Below are positions 18,789-27,395 of a stretch of 54,513 bases of DNA, piece after piece. The stretch covers positions 1 through 54,513 of the forward strand of contig JBBQKF010000011.1 in the NCBI GenBank assembly GCA_038326615.1, given 5' to 3'. Source of the DNA: JBBQKF01 sp038326615. Its GTDB lineage: Bacteria; Bacillota; Clostridia; Saccharofermentanales; UBA5734. The notes under the pieces were generated by a model that saw nothing but the letters and a program-made list of their open reading frames with translations, made no database searches and was not told the origin of the DNA. The stretch's first letter is position 1. Each line of letters opens with the position of its first letter. The position numbers and the translations under genes were made by a program.

Positions 18789-19138
18789 TTATTCCTCAAA
18801 GTTATATCTCTTGCCGATATAATTGCCCTTTACTGCAACAACCAAATTTTCATTAGTCGGCCATGTAATGGTTAAAATATTGAGCTGTCCCTGTTGATAG
18901 TTATAGGAGGCCCCATCATCTTCAATTAATGTACACTCTGCATTTCCCTCACCGTATTTTTGAGGGCTGACATTAAAAATTGTATCCTCACTGACATAAG
19001 CAACAGGCTGTGCAAATGGAATAATACGCGATTATTATATGGAATAGTATCTTTTTTTTTATCAATTTTGTCTGCAAAAACACTAGATGGAGTGAATTCC
19101 TCAGGAATTCCAAAAGCAGATTGAATCACACCTTGCAT
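18789..19138 (-). pseudogene. GH31 C-terminal remnant, frameshifted, with an unrelated-looking start
   Basis: From an ATG at 19138 (upstream AAGGGAA) one frame reads MQGVIQSAFGIPEEFTPSSV. After a frameshift near 19030 a second frame reads IIPFAQPVAYVSEDTIFNVS, then CTLIEDDGASYNYQQGQ, ending GKRYNFEE at TAA 18789-18791. The EDDG...Y pattern is typical of the C-terminal beta-sandwich domain that follows the barrel in GH31 enzymes. The start segment does not match the start of the intact GH31 protein, so this may be a fusion of two gene ends after deletion. It lies 56 bases downstream of the intact GH31 gene, suggesting decay of a second GH31 copy. Confidence 0.65.
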
Positions 19139-19194
19139 ATTTGTAATTCCCTTTCATATTTTCAGTTTTGTTTGTGCAATTTACTTTACAAATT

Positions 19195-21369
19195 TTAGTA
19201 CTCAGTTTTTTCGATATCTGCCCAATCAATTTCTCCAGTGTGCATAACAGGTTTACAATGCGGAATAACGGCACCTTTTCGTACAAGAAGTATTATTGGA
19301 ATATCAAATGCTTCAATTGTATACCACTTTTCACCAGCATACTCTTTTTTGTTTTGGTAATCTACCCATACACCTTCAGTGATATAAACTTTACGAGATG
19401 TTTCATTTTCGTTAAAAATAGGTGCAACCAGGAGCTCACTTCCAAAGAAATATTGATCTTCAATCAACCATGATACTGGATCCTGTGGGTATTCAAAGAA
19501 TAACGTACGGAGCATGGGATACCCATTTTCAGAAGAAATTTTCGCCTGCTCCATAATATACGGCATCAATTTATACTTAAGATTTACAACCTTGATGAAA
19601 TCTTCTTCAAATTTTTCACTGTATTCCCAAGGCTCTTTCGGCGGTTCCCCATGGCATCTGCTGTGAGAAGTAAGCATTCCGAACGGCATCCAGCGCCTGT
19701 ATAGTTCTTCAGGACTTTTCCTGACAAATCCCCCAATATCATGACTCCAGAAAGAAAAACCGCAAAGCCCCAGTGACAGCCCTGCACGAAGTGATGCTGC
19801 CATTCCACTATCAGTATTTTCAGCATCACCGCCCCAGTGAATCGGATATCTCTGAGAACCTGCCCAGGCACTTCGAGCCCATATAATCCCGTCACCAGTT
19901 ATTGATTTAGTAATATCATATACAGCCTTGTTATATCTTAATGGATAAAGACTATGTTCATAAAATCCACTTTTACCGGAACTGTATTTCCCATGAAGAG
20001 GCGCGCCTTCTCCAAAATCAGCTTTAATAGCTGCAACGCCGATTTTTAGCAGGCCACCCAATAAGTTTTTGTACCAGTTTGTTGCTTCTTCATTGCTAAA
20101 GTCAATTACTGCATCTTCTGTAGCAAGACTGCCATCAAAACTTCTTACAACATACCCCTTTTCAATCGCCTCTTTGTAAATTTTGTTTTGTGGTGTGAAA
20201 TAAGGTAATTGCCATAAACTGATTTTGAAACCCATTTCATTCAAGTCACTAATCATTTTCTCCGGGTTATTAAATCTCGATTTTGAAAACTTGTAATCAC
20301 ATTTCCAATCCTCTTCAAACCATCCGGTATCAAGATGAATAACATCGCAAGGAATCTTTCTTTCGCGTAGTTTGTTTGCAACTGTGCGAGTTTCTTCCTC
20401 GGATTTATATGTGATTCTGCTCATCCAAAGGCCAAAAGACCACAATGGCGGCATCGGACTCCTTCCGGTGATTAATGTATAATTGCTAAGAATTTCTTTT
20501 GGTGTTCCTGTAAAAATGAATAAATCCATGCAATCATCTCCGGTATAAATTACGTTTGCTTGATCATAAGTATTTCCGAAATCAAATGTCAACGGAGCAC
20601 TGGTATGAACAAACATTCCATATCCAGCACTACTCATAAAAAAGGGAATTGGTTTATACATGTTTCTTGATTGGACCCCTAAAGCATCAACAGTCCACAA
20701 ATCGACTTTTTGTCCTCTTTTGTTTAGTCTTGTAAAGCTTTCACCACAACCAAATATTTTTTCATCATATGAAAGTGAAAAGCTGGCAGCAATATGCCTT
20801 TTGAGATTTTCTGCGCTTCTCACGAAAGAAAATGGCATAGGATTGCAATTCTCAAGTGATTTTGTATCCAAGATGTTTTGCGTTTTAGTTAAAAGTTTAC
20901 CATTCTCGTCTCGTATTTCTATATTGAACGGTTCATTTATTATAGAAATCGATGCAAATTTGCTCGAAAAGGACATTCCACTTTCTGTTTTTGTCGATGA
21001 CCAATTATTTAAATATTTCACATTATCCATCAGCATTATTGATTCTTTTGAATCAGGGATTGAATCGCGTGAGCTTATACGAAGCCTCAATGTTCTGTCG
21101 TTGACAAAATCAATTTTAAAAGGCAATTCCGGCACTGAACTATATGCGACTGGAAATTCCCATGCTGTTGCATCTTCGAAGGGTGTTGTTATTTGTTCAA
21201 AAGCCATGCGGGCTTTTCTTGCATATCTTTTCCACGCAATGGTTCCTTCAAATGAGTTTTCATTGAAAGATTTTATACTTGCTGGTAAAAAATAATTGTT
21301 TTGCAGTTTCCCAAATTCACTACAGATGTCTAATGGTTCATTTAAATAATTGTTTCCCGTTAGTTGCAT
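19195..21369 (-). CDS. GH31 glycosidase, alpha-xylosidase-like (YicI/XylS type)
   Basis: Predicted cytoplasmic exo-alpha-glycosidase. The barrel opens with PPLWSFGLWMSRITY and IHLDTGWFEEDWKCDYKF, the YicI-type pattern. The nucleophile is Asp451 in AIKADFGEGAP, the acid/base is Asp515 in PIHWGGDAENTDSG, and FSFWSHDIGGF follows. Alpha-xylosidases of this group remove xylose from xyloglucan oligosaccharides, but alpha-glucosidase activity cannot be excluded. I placed the start at ATG 21369 because GGAG lies 9 bases upstream; an ATG five codons earlier (21384) has no ribosome site. It ends without the long C-terminal sandwich seen in some relatives, and a fragment of exactly that domain lies just downstream as a remnant. 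The UroD-like gene upstream is 75 bases away. Confidence 0.9.
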   Translation of the reverse strand: MQLTGNNYLNEPLDICSEFGKLQNNYFLPASIKSFNENSFEGTIAWKRYARKARMAFEQITTPFEDATAWEFPVAYSSVPELPFKIDFVNDRTLRLRISSRDSIPDSKESIMLMDNVKYLNNWSSTKTESGMSFSSKFASISIINEPFNIEIRDENGKLLTKTQNILDTKSLENCNPMPFSFVRSAENLKRHIAASFSLSYDEKIFGCGESFTRLNKRGQKVDLWTVDALGVQSRNMYKPIPFFMSSAGYGMFVHTSAPLTFDFGNTYDQANVIYTGDDCMDLFIFTGTPKEILSNYTLITGRSPMPPLWSFGLWMSRITYKSEEETRTVANKLRERKIPCDVIHLDTGWFEEDWKCDYKFSKSRFNNPEKMISDLNEMGFKISLWQLPYFTPQNKIYKEAIEKGYVVRSFDGSLATEDAVIDFSNEEATNWYKNLLGGLLKIGVAAIKADFGEGAPLHGKYSSGKSGFYEHSLYPLRYNKAVYDITKSITGDGIIWARSAWAGSQRYPIHWGGDAENTDSGMAASLRAGLSLGLCGFSFWSHDIGGFVRKSPEELYRRWMPFGMLTSHSRCHGEPPKEPWEYSEKFEEDFIKVVNLKYKLMPYIMEQAKISSENGYPMLRTLFFEYPQDPVSWLIEDQYFFGSELLVAPIFNENETSRKVYITEGVWVDYQNKKEYAGEKWYTIEAFDIPIILLVRKGAVIPHCKPVMHTGEIDWADIEKTEY

Positions 21370-21444
21370 AATTTTGTTCTCCATAACTAGTGTAATATTT
21401 GTATCTCATTTTGTTCTAATTGATTTAATAATTAACAAAAGTAT

Positions 21445-22518
21445 TTATCCGTTAATCGCATCATACATTGCGTAAATATTTTCGAGTGGTACATCTGGAT
21501 TTATTGTATTCGATGTAAAAAGGACGAGATCTGCATTATTGTTGCAGACATCAATCGCATGTCTTACTTTTGCTCTAATTTCAGCAGTTGTTAAACATGG
21601 TAATTCTGTTGTAACAGCCATTGGCCCAAATATCAAGAGTGGATTCCCCTCTTTTGTTCTTTTTTGTGCTACAAAATCGATATTGAGTCCACATTCCGGC
21701 TGAAAACCTTGAAGACCCTTTACACCACTGTCTATAATCATATCAAGGATAGGACGTACATCTCCATCGCAGTGCCAGACTGGTTTGCACCCTACTTCTA
21801 GCAATGGTATCAGCCCTTCTTTTAGAACAGGAGCATAATATTTTTCTAAAAATGCAGGATTAACCATCGGGCCTCTCTGTGTGCAAATATCTTCGCCAAG
21901 CAGCACTGCTTTTGGATAGATACCTTCTGTGACGGCTCGTGCAATCAATTTTGATGTGCATTTACCATATGCACCGCCGACTTCCATAAGCTTTTTAGCC
22001 TGCTCTTCGTAAGCTCCAACTATTATGAAAAAATTCTCATAACCATAATCGGAATACCAGCTGACTTTTGCTCCTGCGCCCCACATTGCTTGCATAAAAA
22101 CCATATCGCCACAGAAATCCTGACGTGACTTTAGAAAGTCTTTGAATTTATTATATTCTCCCTCAAAGTCATATTTCTCTTCGATCTCTTCGGCGCAAGG
22201 CATTGCGTCAATTTTCTCAAGTATTTCATCAAAATCCTCATCACTATCTGCTCGTGTATAACTGTGAGAATCAACGAATCTGTAATCATCAGGACTAATT
22301 GGGACAAAAACATCAATTAATCCATCCATTCCTAATCGTTTATACGCTTCAATTGTAATACGTATCTTGTCGTTCCAATACTCATCCCTTGTTACACCCA
22401 TTATATTGCAAATGTGCTCAGGACAAGCAATCCATCCCCCTAAAACTGGAGTTCTGTCAGCTTTTTGCCCATTAAAAACTTTATCTAGTCTTTCCCATTG
22501 CTTACTTTTTATCATCAT
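21445..22518 (-). CDS. Uroporphyrinogen-decarboxylase-like (MtaA/CmuA-type) protein
   Basis: A UroD-fold TIM-barrel protein of 357 residues. It has VLLGEDICTQRGPMVNPAFL and VWHCDGDVRPILDMIIDSG, then GLQGFQPECGLNI, the substrate-site and metal-site regions of the methyltransferase-like branch rather than of true HemE. Related proteins transfer methyl groups to or from corrinoids. Members next to glycosidase genes are common in Clostridia but have no proven role. No corrinoid protein gene is present here. It lies between the GH29 and GH31 genes on the same strand. Two more family members occur in the window, one decayed. Removal of O-methyl groups from sugars is one possible role, but that is speculation. 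Confidence 0.82.
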   Translation of the reverse strand: MMIKSKQWERLDKVFNGQKADRTPVLGGWIACPEHICNIMGVTRDEYWNDKIRITIEAYKRLGMDGLIDVFVPISPDDYRFVDSHSYTRADSDEDFDEILEKIDAMPCAEEIEEKYDFEGEYNKFKDFLKSRQDFCGDMVFMQAMWGAGAKVSWYSDYGYENFFIIVGAYEEQAKKLMEVGGAYGKCTSKLIARAVTEGIYPKAVLLGEDICTQRGPMVNPAFLEKYYAPVLKEGLIPLLEVGCKPVWHCDGDVRPILDMIIDSGVKGLQGFQPECGLNIDFVAQKRTKEGNPLLIFGPMAVTTELPCLTTAEIRAKVRHAIDVCNNNADLVLFTSNTINPDVPLENIYAMYDAING

Positions 22519-22692
22519 TTTCTCACATCCTGAAATTTTCTTGTAAATTTTAACATTTTATATATAACTTTATATTTTTTAAAATCTGATAGTAATAACT
22601 TTTGTATTATTATTGATAGATATCAATTTGTTGCTCTATAATTAATATTTGATTTTCTCTCATAAATCATGTTATAACTGTTGTGTTTTAAA

Positions 22693-23685
22693 TTACAATT
22701 TTTCTATTTTGCGGATTTCATTAAGCTGTGAAATTTCTTCTTCACAGATATTTCCATCTGCCATAGGACCAATGTTAAAAAACACACTGCTTCCCTTGTA
22801 CCAACACTTTTTCATTAGAGAACTCAGCTCTTCAATAGTTTTGAAGTCATTTGCCTTTTGCCATGACCATCCTCCATGCGATGTTATCCAGGCCATAGTT
22901 GGCTTATCCCCGACAACTTCACAATTAAATCCTGTAGTGTTCTCACCAGGTACATCCATTTCCCACACCTGATAATCTTCGCCAACTAAAGGCAATACGT
23001 GATGGTTATTTACAATCATTGCATCTGGTTGTAGTTCATGAATAGTGTCATACATCAAAGTAAAAGGCCAATCATATCGTTCAACCGTTTCTGTCTGATC
23101 TTCCATCGCTTTAACATCAGGCCACCAGCCATCAAAAAGAAATCCTGCAATAGACCCATAGTTAGTGCATAACTCTTTTAGCTGGTCAATCATGAAATCG
23201 CAATATCCATTAAAATCTTTAGGAGGATTAAATTCACTATCATATGAAAGTGGATGATTCCAGTCAATTAATGAATAGTACAAATACAGTGATACATTCC
23301 TTTTGTGGCAGGCATCCGCTATTTCTTTCAAAACATCTCTTCCAAACGGAGATTTTGTGACATTAAAATCTGTATATTCAGAGTTAAACAAACAAAACCC
23401 ATCGTGGTGCTTTGTTGTTATGAAAAACGCAGTGCAGCCAGCACTAATAGCCATTTCTATCCATTTATCAGCATTGAAATTTGTTGGGTTGAATCTATCA
23501 ATAAGTTTAGCGTACTCTTCCCTTTTAATTTTGTTCAACGCACCAAACCATTCCTTGTTTGCATCAATTGAATATAGGCCCCAGTGTACCGAAAGCCCAA
23601 GTTTATCTTCTTGAAATCTTTTAACGCCAGCCTCGCTTGCCTGTAATTTTGCGTGCGAGGCTTCTCTGAAATCATATGCAGCCAT
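22693..23685 (-). CDS. GH29 alpha-L-fucosidase, short form
   Basis: Cytoplasmic enzyme predicted to release alpha-linked fucose. Family signatures are KLGLSVHWGLYSIDANKEWF near the N-terminus, FFITTKHHDGFCLFNSEYTD, and the nucleophile Asp185 in GFLFDGWWPD. At 330 residues it contains only the catalytic barrel and lacks the C-terminal beta-sandwich found in many GH29 enzymes. That domain is not essential in all members. It ends at EIRKIEKL without an obvious frameshift. The ATG follows CGGAGAAAAAATA. It lies 30 bases after the clan GH-A glycosidase gene, so the two are cotranscribed. Confidence 0.9.
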   Translation of the reverse strand: MAAYDFREASHAKLQASEAGVKRFQEDKLGLSVHWGLYSIDANKEWFGALNKIKREEYAKLIDRFNPTNFNADKWIEMAISAGCTAFFITTKHHDGFCLFNSEYTDFNVTKSPFGRDVLKEIADACHKRNVSLYLYYSLIDWNHPLSYDSEFNPPKDFNGYCDFMIDQLKELCTNYGSIAGFLFDGWWPDVKAMEDQTETVERYDWPFTLMYDTIHELQPDAMIVNNHHVLPLVGEDYQVWEMDVPGENTTGFNCEVVGDKPTMAWITSHGGWSWQKANDFKTIEELSSLMKKCWYKGSSVFFNIGPMADGNICEEEISQLNEIRKIEKL

Positions 23686-23715
23686 TATTTTTTCTCCGTT
23701 CTTTCTATTATTAAT

Positions 23716-25605
23716 TTAATCGAATTTAACCCAAGCAGTGAGTTCTGGTTTTCTACAGATAAACACATCCATAAAATTATTGCCCCACTCTTCCGGTCTA
23801 TCCTCAGGGGGAACATCCAACATGTTATTTGTTTTCATAAACGTGAACATCATAAGAAATGGATTGTTTTTGTTAAATTTACATGGTCCGATTTCACTAA
23901 AAGGTAATGAAGCAAAAATACGTATTCCCTTTCCATTTTTTTGTGAAGTCATCTTTGCAGTCGGAATAATCCCTGACGGATATTCTCGTAGAAACAAGGA
24001 TGAATATCTTAAAAATTTATCTCCGGTTTTTGATGCAAAAAGATTAAAAACCGCATATCCATTAAAAAAATATGGCCATTCAATAATATCTGGATTACTA
24101 TCACGAATCGAGAATTGAACTAATCCTGTGCTTTCATTATCACTATTAACTACCTCATTATCTATTAAAAAGTAAATGTTGTTATCATCATGAGCAATTT
24201 TAACATCAGCTCTTACGCTATCTGGTTGAAGGTATCCTGCATTTTCCTGATGATATAAAGGCATTTCTTCTTTATTGATAATCGCAGGAACGAAATTCCA
24301 AAATTCACTGTTTATATCTAGTTCACTGGTGGTGCGAGTTGACGAAACATTCATAACATCACTACCGGGTTGCTTGATACATTCATTGATTGCATCTCTT
24401 TTGCCTGTAACTATTACTTCATATTTTTCGTCTAGAACATTTCCTTCCAAGTAAAATGGTTTTCCATCGAGCTTATAATTAACACTTGAATTTAATGTAT
24501 CGCCATATAAATCAGTTCCTAGTTTTGGCTTGTCAAATTCGATCGTAGCAGTTCCTGTGCTCCAAATAATACTCACAGGACTTTTCGTTCCTTCAAAAAC
24601 ATAAATGTGTACTTCTCCGTCAATATGTTTATAAGCTTTTAGCGTACTTTCACCAACAATATCGTGTAAGACTTTAATTGAATTGTATCTTGGTGCTAAA
24701 TTACCGTCTTGAGAATAAATTGACAAATATTCATTGAACTCATTATTTTCAATCTGATTAAACCAAAAATATCTTTCCAGATTAAACTCATACGAAAAGC
24801 AGTGTCTGTAAATATTATAGTTTGACTCATATTCACCTGGTGTTTCAACAGCATTGCCCACGATTGCGCCAAACGATCCATTTTCGGTGTCCCAAATAGC
24901 TTTATCGTCGTCACCATTTTTTCTCATAACTCGTTTTAAGTTTTCAATTGCATATTCAAAATCATCATGATTTTTGCACGGTAAATAGTGTACGGAAACA
25001 ACATCAAAATAATCTTTACAACCATGTTTGTATAATGAGGCCAAGAATTCGCCATCTGGAAATGAACTTCCCATTAGGATTTTGGCTTCTGGATCAATTT
25101 CTCTGATTACCTTGGCGGTTGATTTCAAAAGCATTGCATATTTCTCAATAGGTGCTCTCTTTAGCGGAGGTTTTATCTCAGGTAATTCCTGTCCTTCTAC
25201 GGTAGGATAGAGCCAGAAAAAAGGCGGTTCATTTATTACTTCCCAATATTTTACTCGGTCCATATAATATGTAACAGTTTGTCTTACATAATCTTCCCAA
25301 ATGTCAAGATGATCCCATATCGGAGAAGCCCATGACAACATGTTAATCTTGCTTTCGTGTCCGAAACGAGCATCAAGCAAACCCAATACAGTCATATTTT
25401 TTTCGACGATTTTATTAACAGAATCTTCACCGTTATTGCGAAAATCATAACTCTTGTATCCAGTTGCAACTATGTCCATTTGGAAAGGCCTCGTTACTCT
25501 GACCCATTTGCATCCAATTTCTGAAAATACGCCAATCCCAGCAACAGAAGACTCAACAGTCCCCCAACAATGACATCCGATTTTACTTTGTTTATTAATA
25601 ATCAT
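23716..25605 (-). CDS. Clan GH-A glycoside hydrolase (GH39-like) with a C-terminal CBM9/DOMON-like domain
   Basis: A 629-residue protein without a signal peptide. Residues 1 to about 340 form a TIM barrel with the clan GH-A acid/base Glu126 in YWEVINEPPFFW and a likely nucleophile Glu241 in IWDTENGSFG. The strand-4 Asn-Glu-Pro motif and spacing fit GH39, but I cannot fix the family. Residues about 440-629 resemble a CBM9-type sandwich (VRADVKIAHDDNNIYFLIDN). Such modules normally sit on secreted enzymes, so its presence here is odd. I chose ATG 25605 (TTTGGAG upstream) over a TTG four codons earlier. It would cut a beta-linkage (perhaps beta-xylosidase or beta-glucosidase), but this is inference. 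The GH29 gene follows after 30 bases. Confidence 0.78.
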   Translation of the reverse strand: MIINKQSKIGCHCWGTVESSVAGIGVFSEIGCKWVRVTRPFQMDIVATGYKSYDFRNNGEDSVNKIVEKNMTVLGLLDARFGHESKINMLSWASPIWDHLDIWEDYVRQTVTYYMDRVKYWEVINEPPFFWLYPTVEGQELPEIKPPLKRAPIEKYAMLLKSTAKVIREIDPEAKILMGSSFPDGEFLASLYKHGCKDYFDVVSVHYLPCKNHDDFEYAIENLKRVMRKNGDDDKAIWDTENGSFGAIVGNAVETPGEYESNYNIYRHCFSYEFNLERYFWFNQIENNEFNEYLSIYSQDGNLAPRYNSIKVLHDIVGESTLKAYKHIDGEVHIYVFEGTKSPVSIIWSTGTATIEFDKPKLGTDLYGDTLNSSVNYKLDGKPFYLEGNVLDEKYEVIVTGKRDAINECIKQPGSDVMNVSSTRTTSELDINSEFWNFVPAIINKEEMPLYHQENAGYLQPDSVRADVKIAHDDNNIYFLIDNEVVNSDNESTGLVQFSIRDSNPDIIEWPYFFNGYAVFNLFASKTGDKFLRYSSLFLREYPSGIIPTAKMTSQKNGKGIRIFASLPFSEIGPCKFNKNNPFLMMFTFMKTNNMLDVPPEDRPEEWGNNFMDVFICRKPELTAWVKFD

Positions 25606-25648
25606 TAATTTCTCCAAATTTTAAATTTTTTGCCTAAGTATAATAAAG

Positions 25649-25710
25649 ATGTTTCGTTTGTTTCGTTTATGCCATGTTTCATTTATGTTTGTTACTTTTA
25701 TGTTTTTGTC
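25649..25710. promoter_or_regulatory. Direct-repeat region upstream of the GH-A gene (candidate operator)
   Basis: In the leader region of the GH-A gene, GTTTCGTTT is repeated head to tail at 25651-25668. Related ATGTTTC/ATGTTTG words recur on the same strand to 25710. On the coding (minus) strand this reads as AAACGAAAC copies 20-60 bases upstream of the ribosome site. It may be a regulator-binding site; no promoter hexamers could be fixed. Confidence 0.3.
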
Positions 25711-25791
25711 TGCAAATTTTCTGTTTACTTTATCACATCTTACTTTATTTGCTGATTTTCAATGTGCTTGCCGTGGTTATTGTTGACTCAA

Positions 25792-27315
25792 CTATTTTTT
25801 ATTTTTTAAAATTCCAAAATATATTCCTGCACCGACAGCAGTTAGAAGAACTAAAGCGCCAATTACTATTATTAAAGGTGTTGCGGATTTTTTGGTACCA
25901 CCATCTGAAGAATTATTTGAATTGGTATCAGCACTACTATCTGAAACATTCGACATTTGAGATGAATCATTTACCGATGATACTTCTCCTGACGTTTGTC
26001 CGGAATTATCAACAGATGATTCGCCACTTACCGTAGATGAACTTACAGCAGATGATGACAGAGCATTACTGCCGGCACCTGATGATGCCGTAACACTCTT
26101 TGATGCGGAGGAGGAAGATACCGCTCCACCTTTTGCAATATTTATATCATAGAATCCATTTTTGATTATTCCAGTTCTGCCAAACTCTATTGTCACGCCA
26201 TTAAAGACTTTTGACGTGCTTTTAATGAGAATTCCATCAGTACCTGCATAATACCAATTGTTTTCCCAATCAACAAAAAGATTTTTCTCCATATAACCGT
26301 TTTTACCAAAATATGCTTTATCGGTTGCGTTTATATTTTGAACACCAAATTTTGATCTACCAGTTGTTGTATCAAAAAGATACTTATTTCCATCAGGTCC
26401 GGTTTGGAGTCCAGTTTTAAGATATCCGTTCTGATCAAAGAAATATTTTACGCCTGTTCCGATTTCTTTAATCTGATTAACTACTTTTTGCCCGTTTACA
26501 TAAAATACGTCCTTACTACTCTCAGTATACCATCCATTTTTTATACCTGTTGTGTCCTTTGCAAGTTTAAATCCCCCATTTAAGTCCATGCTGTCTTCAG
26601 TACCTAGTCCAATCATGCTACCATCAGCATTTAAATGTGTTAGTGCTAAAGTCGCGCTAAAAATCTGATCGTCCTTTAATTTACCAAGGGCTGTTCTATA
26701 TTCAACACTATACCCTACGCCAGGTGTGACAATTGTCTTATAATCATTTGATGTTGTAAAGGCTGGATCATGCCATGCATACGCTGATCTGCCGTATGCT
26801 TCAACACGTGTTTTTACAATTACCCCATTATACCCTTCGTGTGTGAATGCAAAAAAGTTTTCGATTGCAGGTGCGTGATAGGCAATTCCTTTAGGTCCTG
26901 TTATATCGTTACCATTGTTAAAATGACTAATCGGTACTTTTATGACATTTTTGTCATTGACTTGTGTAAAAACATACAGATACGTTCCATCCCACAACAT
27001 ATATGTAAATGCGGTTATGCTAGATGTCTCCGTAATATCTTCTGCCCATGTTGTAACACCTGCTGCTGTTTCTTTAAGCCAGATTTTGCCTGGAGTGAGT
27101 TTTATTCCACCCAAATATTGATTATACAGATCTGTTTTATATGATCCTTTGTAAGACTCGTCCATTTTCCCATCCAAAACAGGTTTGATTTTTTTAACCC
27201 ATTTTGTTGAGGATAAAGCGGATGTTTCAACTTTAACCGCGAGATTCAATCCGATAAAGCTTAAAGATGTGAAAATGAATATAATTGCCAGTAATAGTGA
27301 TAGTTTCTTTTTCAT
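25792..27315 (-). CDS. Secreted, membrane-anchored CBM9/DOMON-like protein with cell-wall-binding repeats
   Basis: A 507-residue surface protein of unknown function. It has a signal peptide (MKKKLSLLLAIIFIFTSLSF), then a sandwich domain at about 38-250 that resembles CBM9/DOMON modules (KPVLDGKMDESYKG, YLYVFTQVNDKNV). Aromatic/glycine repeats at about 255-400 of the choline-binding or cell-wall-binding type follow (GVKYFFDQNGYLKTGL, NWYYAGTDGILIKS). A Ser-rich spacer (400-475), a transmembrane helix (LIIVIGALVLLTAVGAGIYF) and a short basic tail complete it. No catalytic motif was seen. It probably presents a glycan-binding domain at the cell surface. The ATG follows TAGGAGGAAAATTT, a very strong ribosome site. 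It lies 80 bases after a propeller protein gene with the same kind of C-terminal anchor. Confidence 0.85.
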   Translation of the reverse strand: MKKKLSLLLAIIFIFTSLSFIGLNLAVKVETSALSSTKWVKKIKPVLDGKMDESYKGSYKTDLYNQYLGGIKLTPGKIWLKETAAGVTTWAEDITETSSITAFTYMLWDGTYLYVFTQVNDKNVIKVPISHFNNGNDITGPKGIAYHAPAIENFFAFTHEGYNGVIVKTRVEAYGRSAYAWHDPAFTTSNDYKTIVTPGVGYSVEYRTALGKLKDDQIFSATLALTHLNADGSMIGLGTEDSMDLNGGFKLAKDTTGIKNGWYTESSKDVFYVNGQKVVNQIKEIGTGVKYFFDQNGYLKTGLQTGPDGNKYLFDTTTGRSKFGVQNINATDKAYFGKNGYMEKNLFVDWENNWYYAGTDGILIKSTSKVFNGVTIEFGRTGIIKNGFYDINIAKGGAVSSSSASKSVTASSGAGSNALSSSAVSSSTVSGESSVDNSGQTSGEVSSVNDSSQMSNVSDSSADTNSNNSSDGGTKKSATPLIIVIGALVLLTAVGAGIYFGILKNKK

Positions 27316-27395
27316 AAATTTTCCTCCTAAAATTAATTATACATTTCTCTTTTTCAATAATTGTTCATTTTGTTACATTTTTTTGAATCCTCTTT

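Noticed and set aside
20660..21295. Long plus-strand frame (about 210 codons) opposite the GH31 gene
   Set aside because: Antisense of a confidently assigned GH31 coding region; no ribosome site or known motif.
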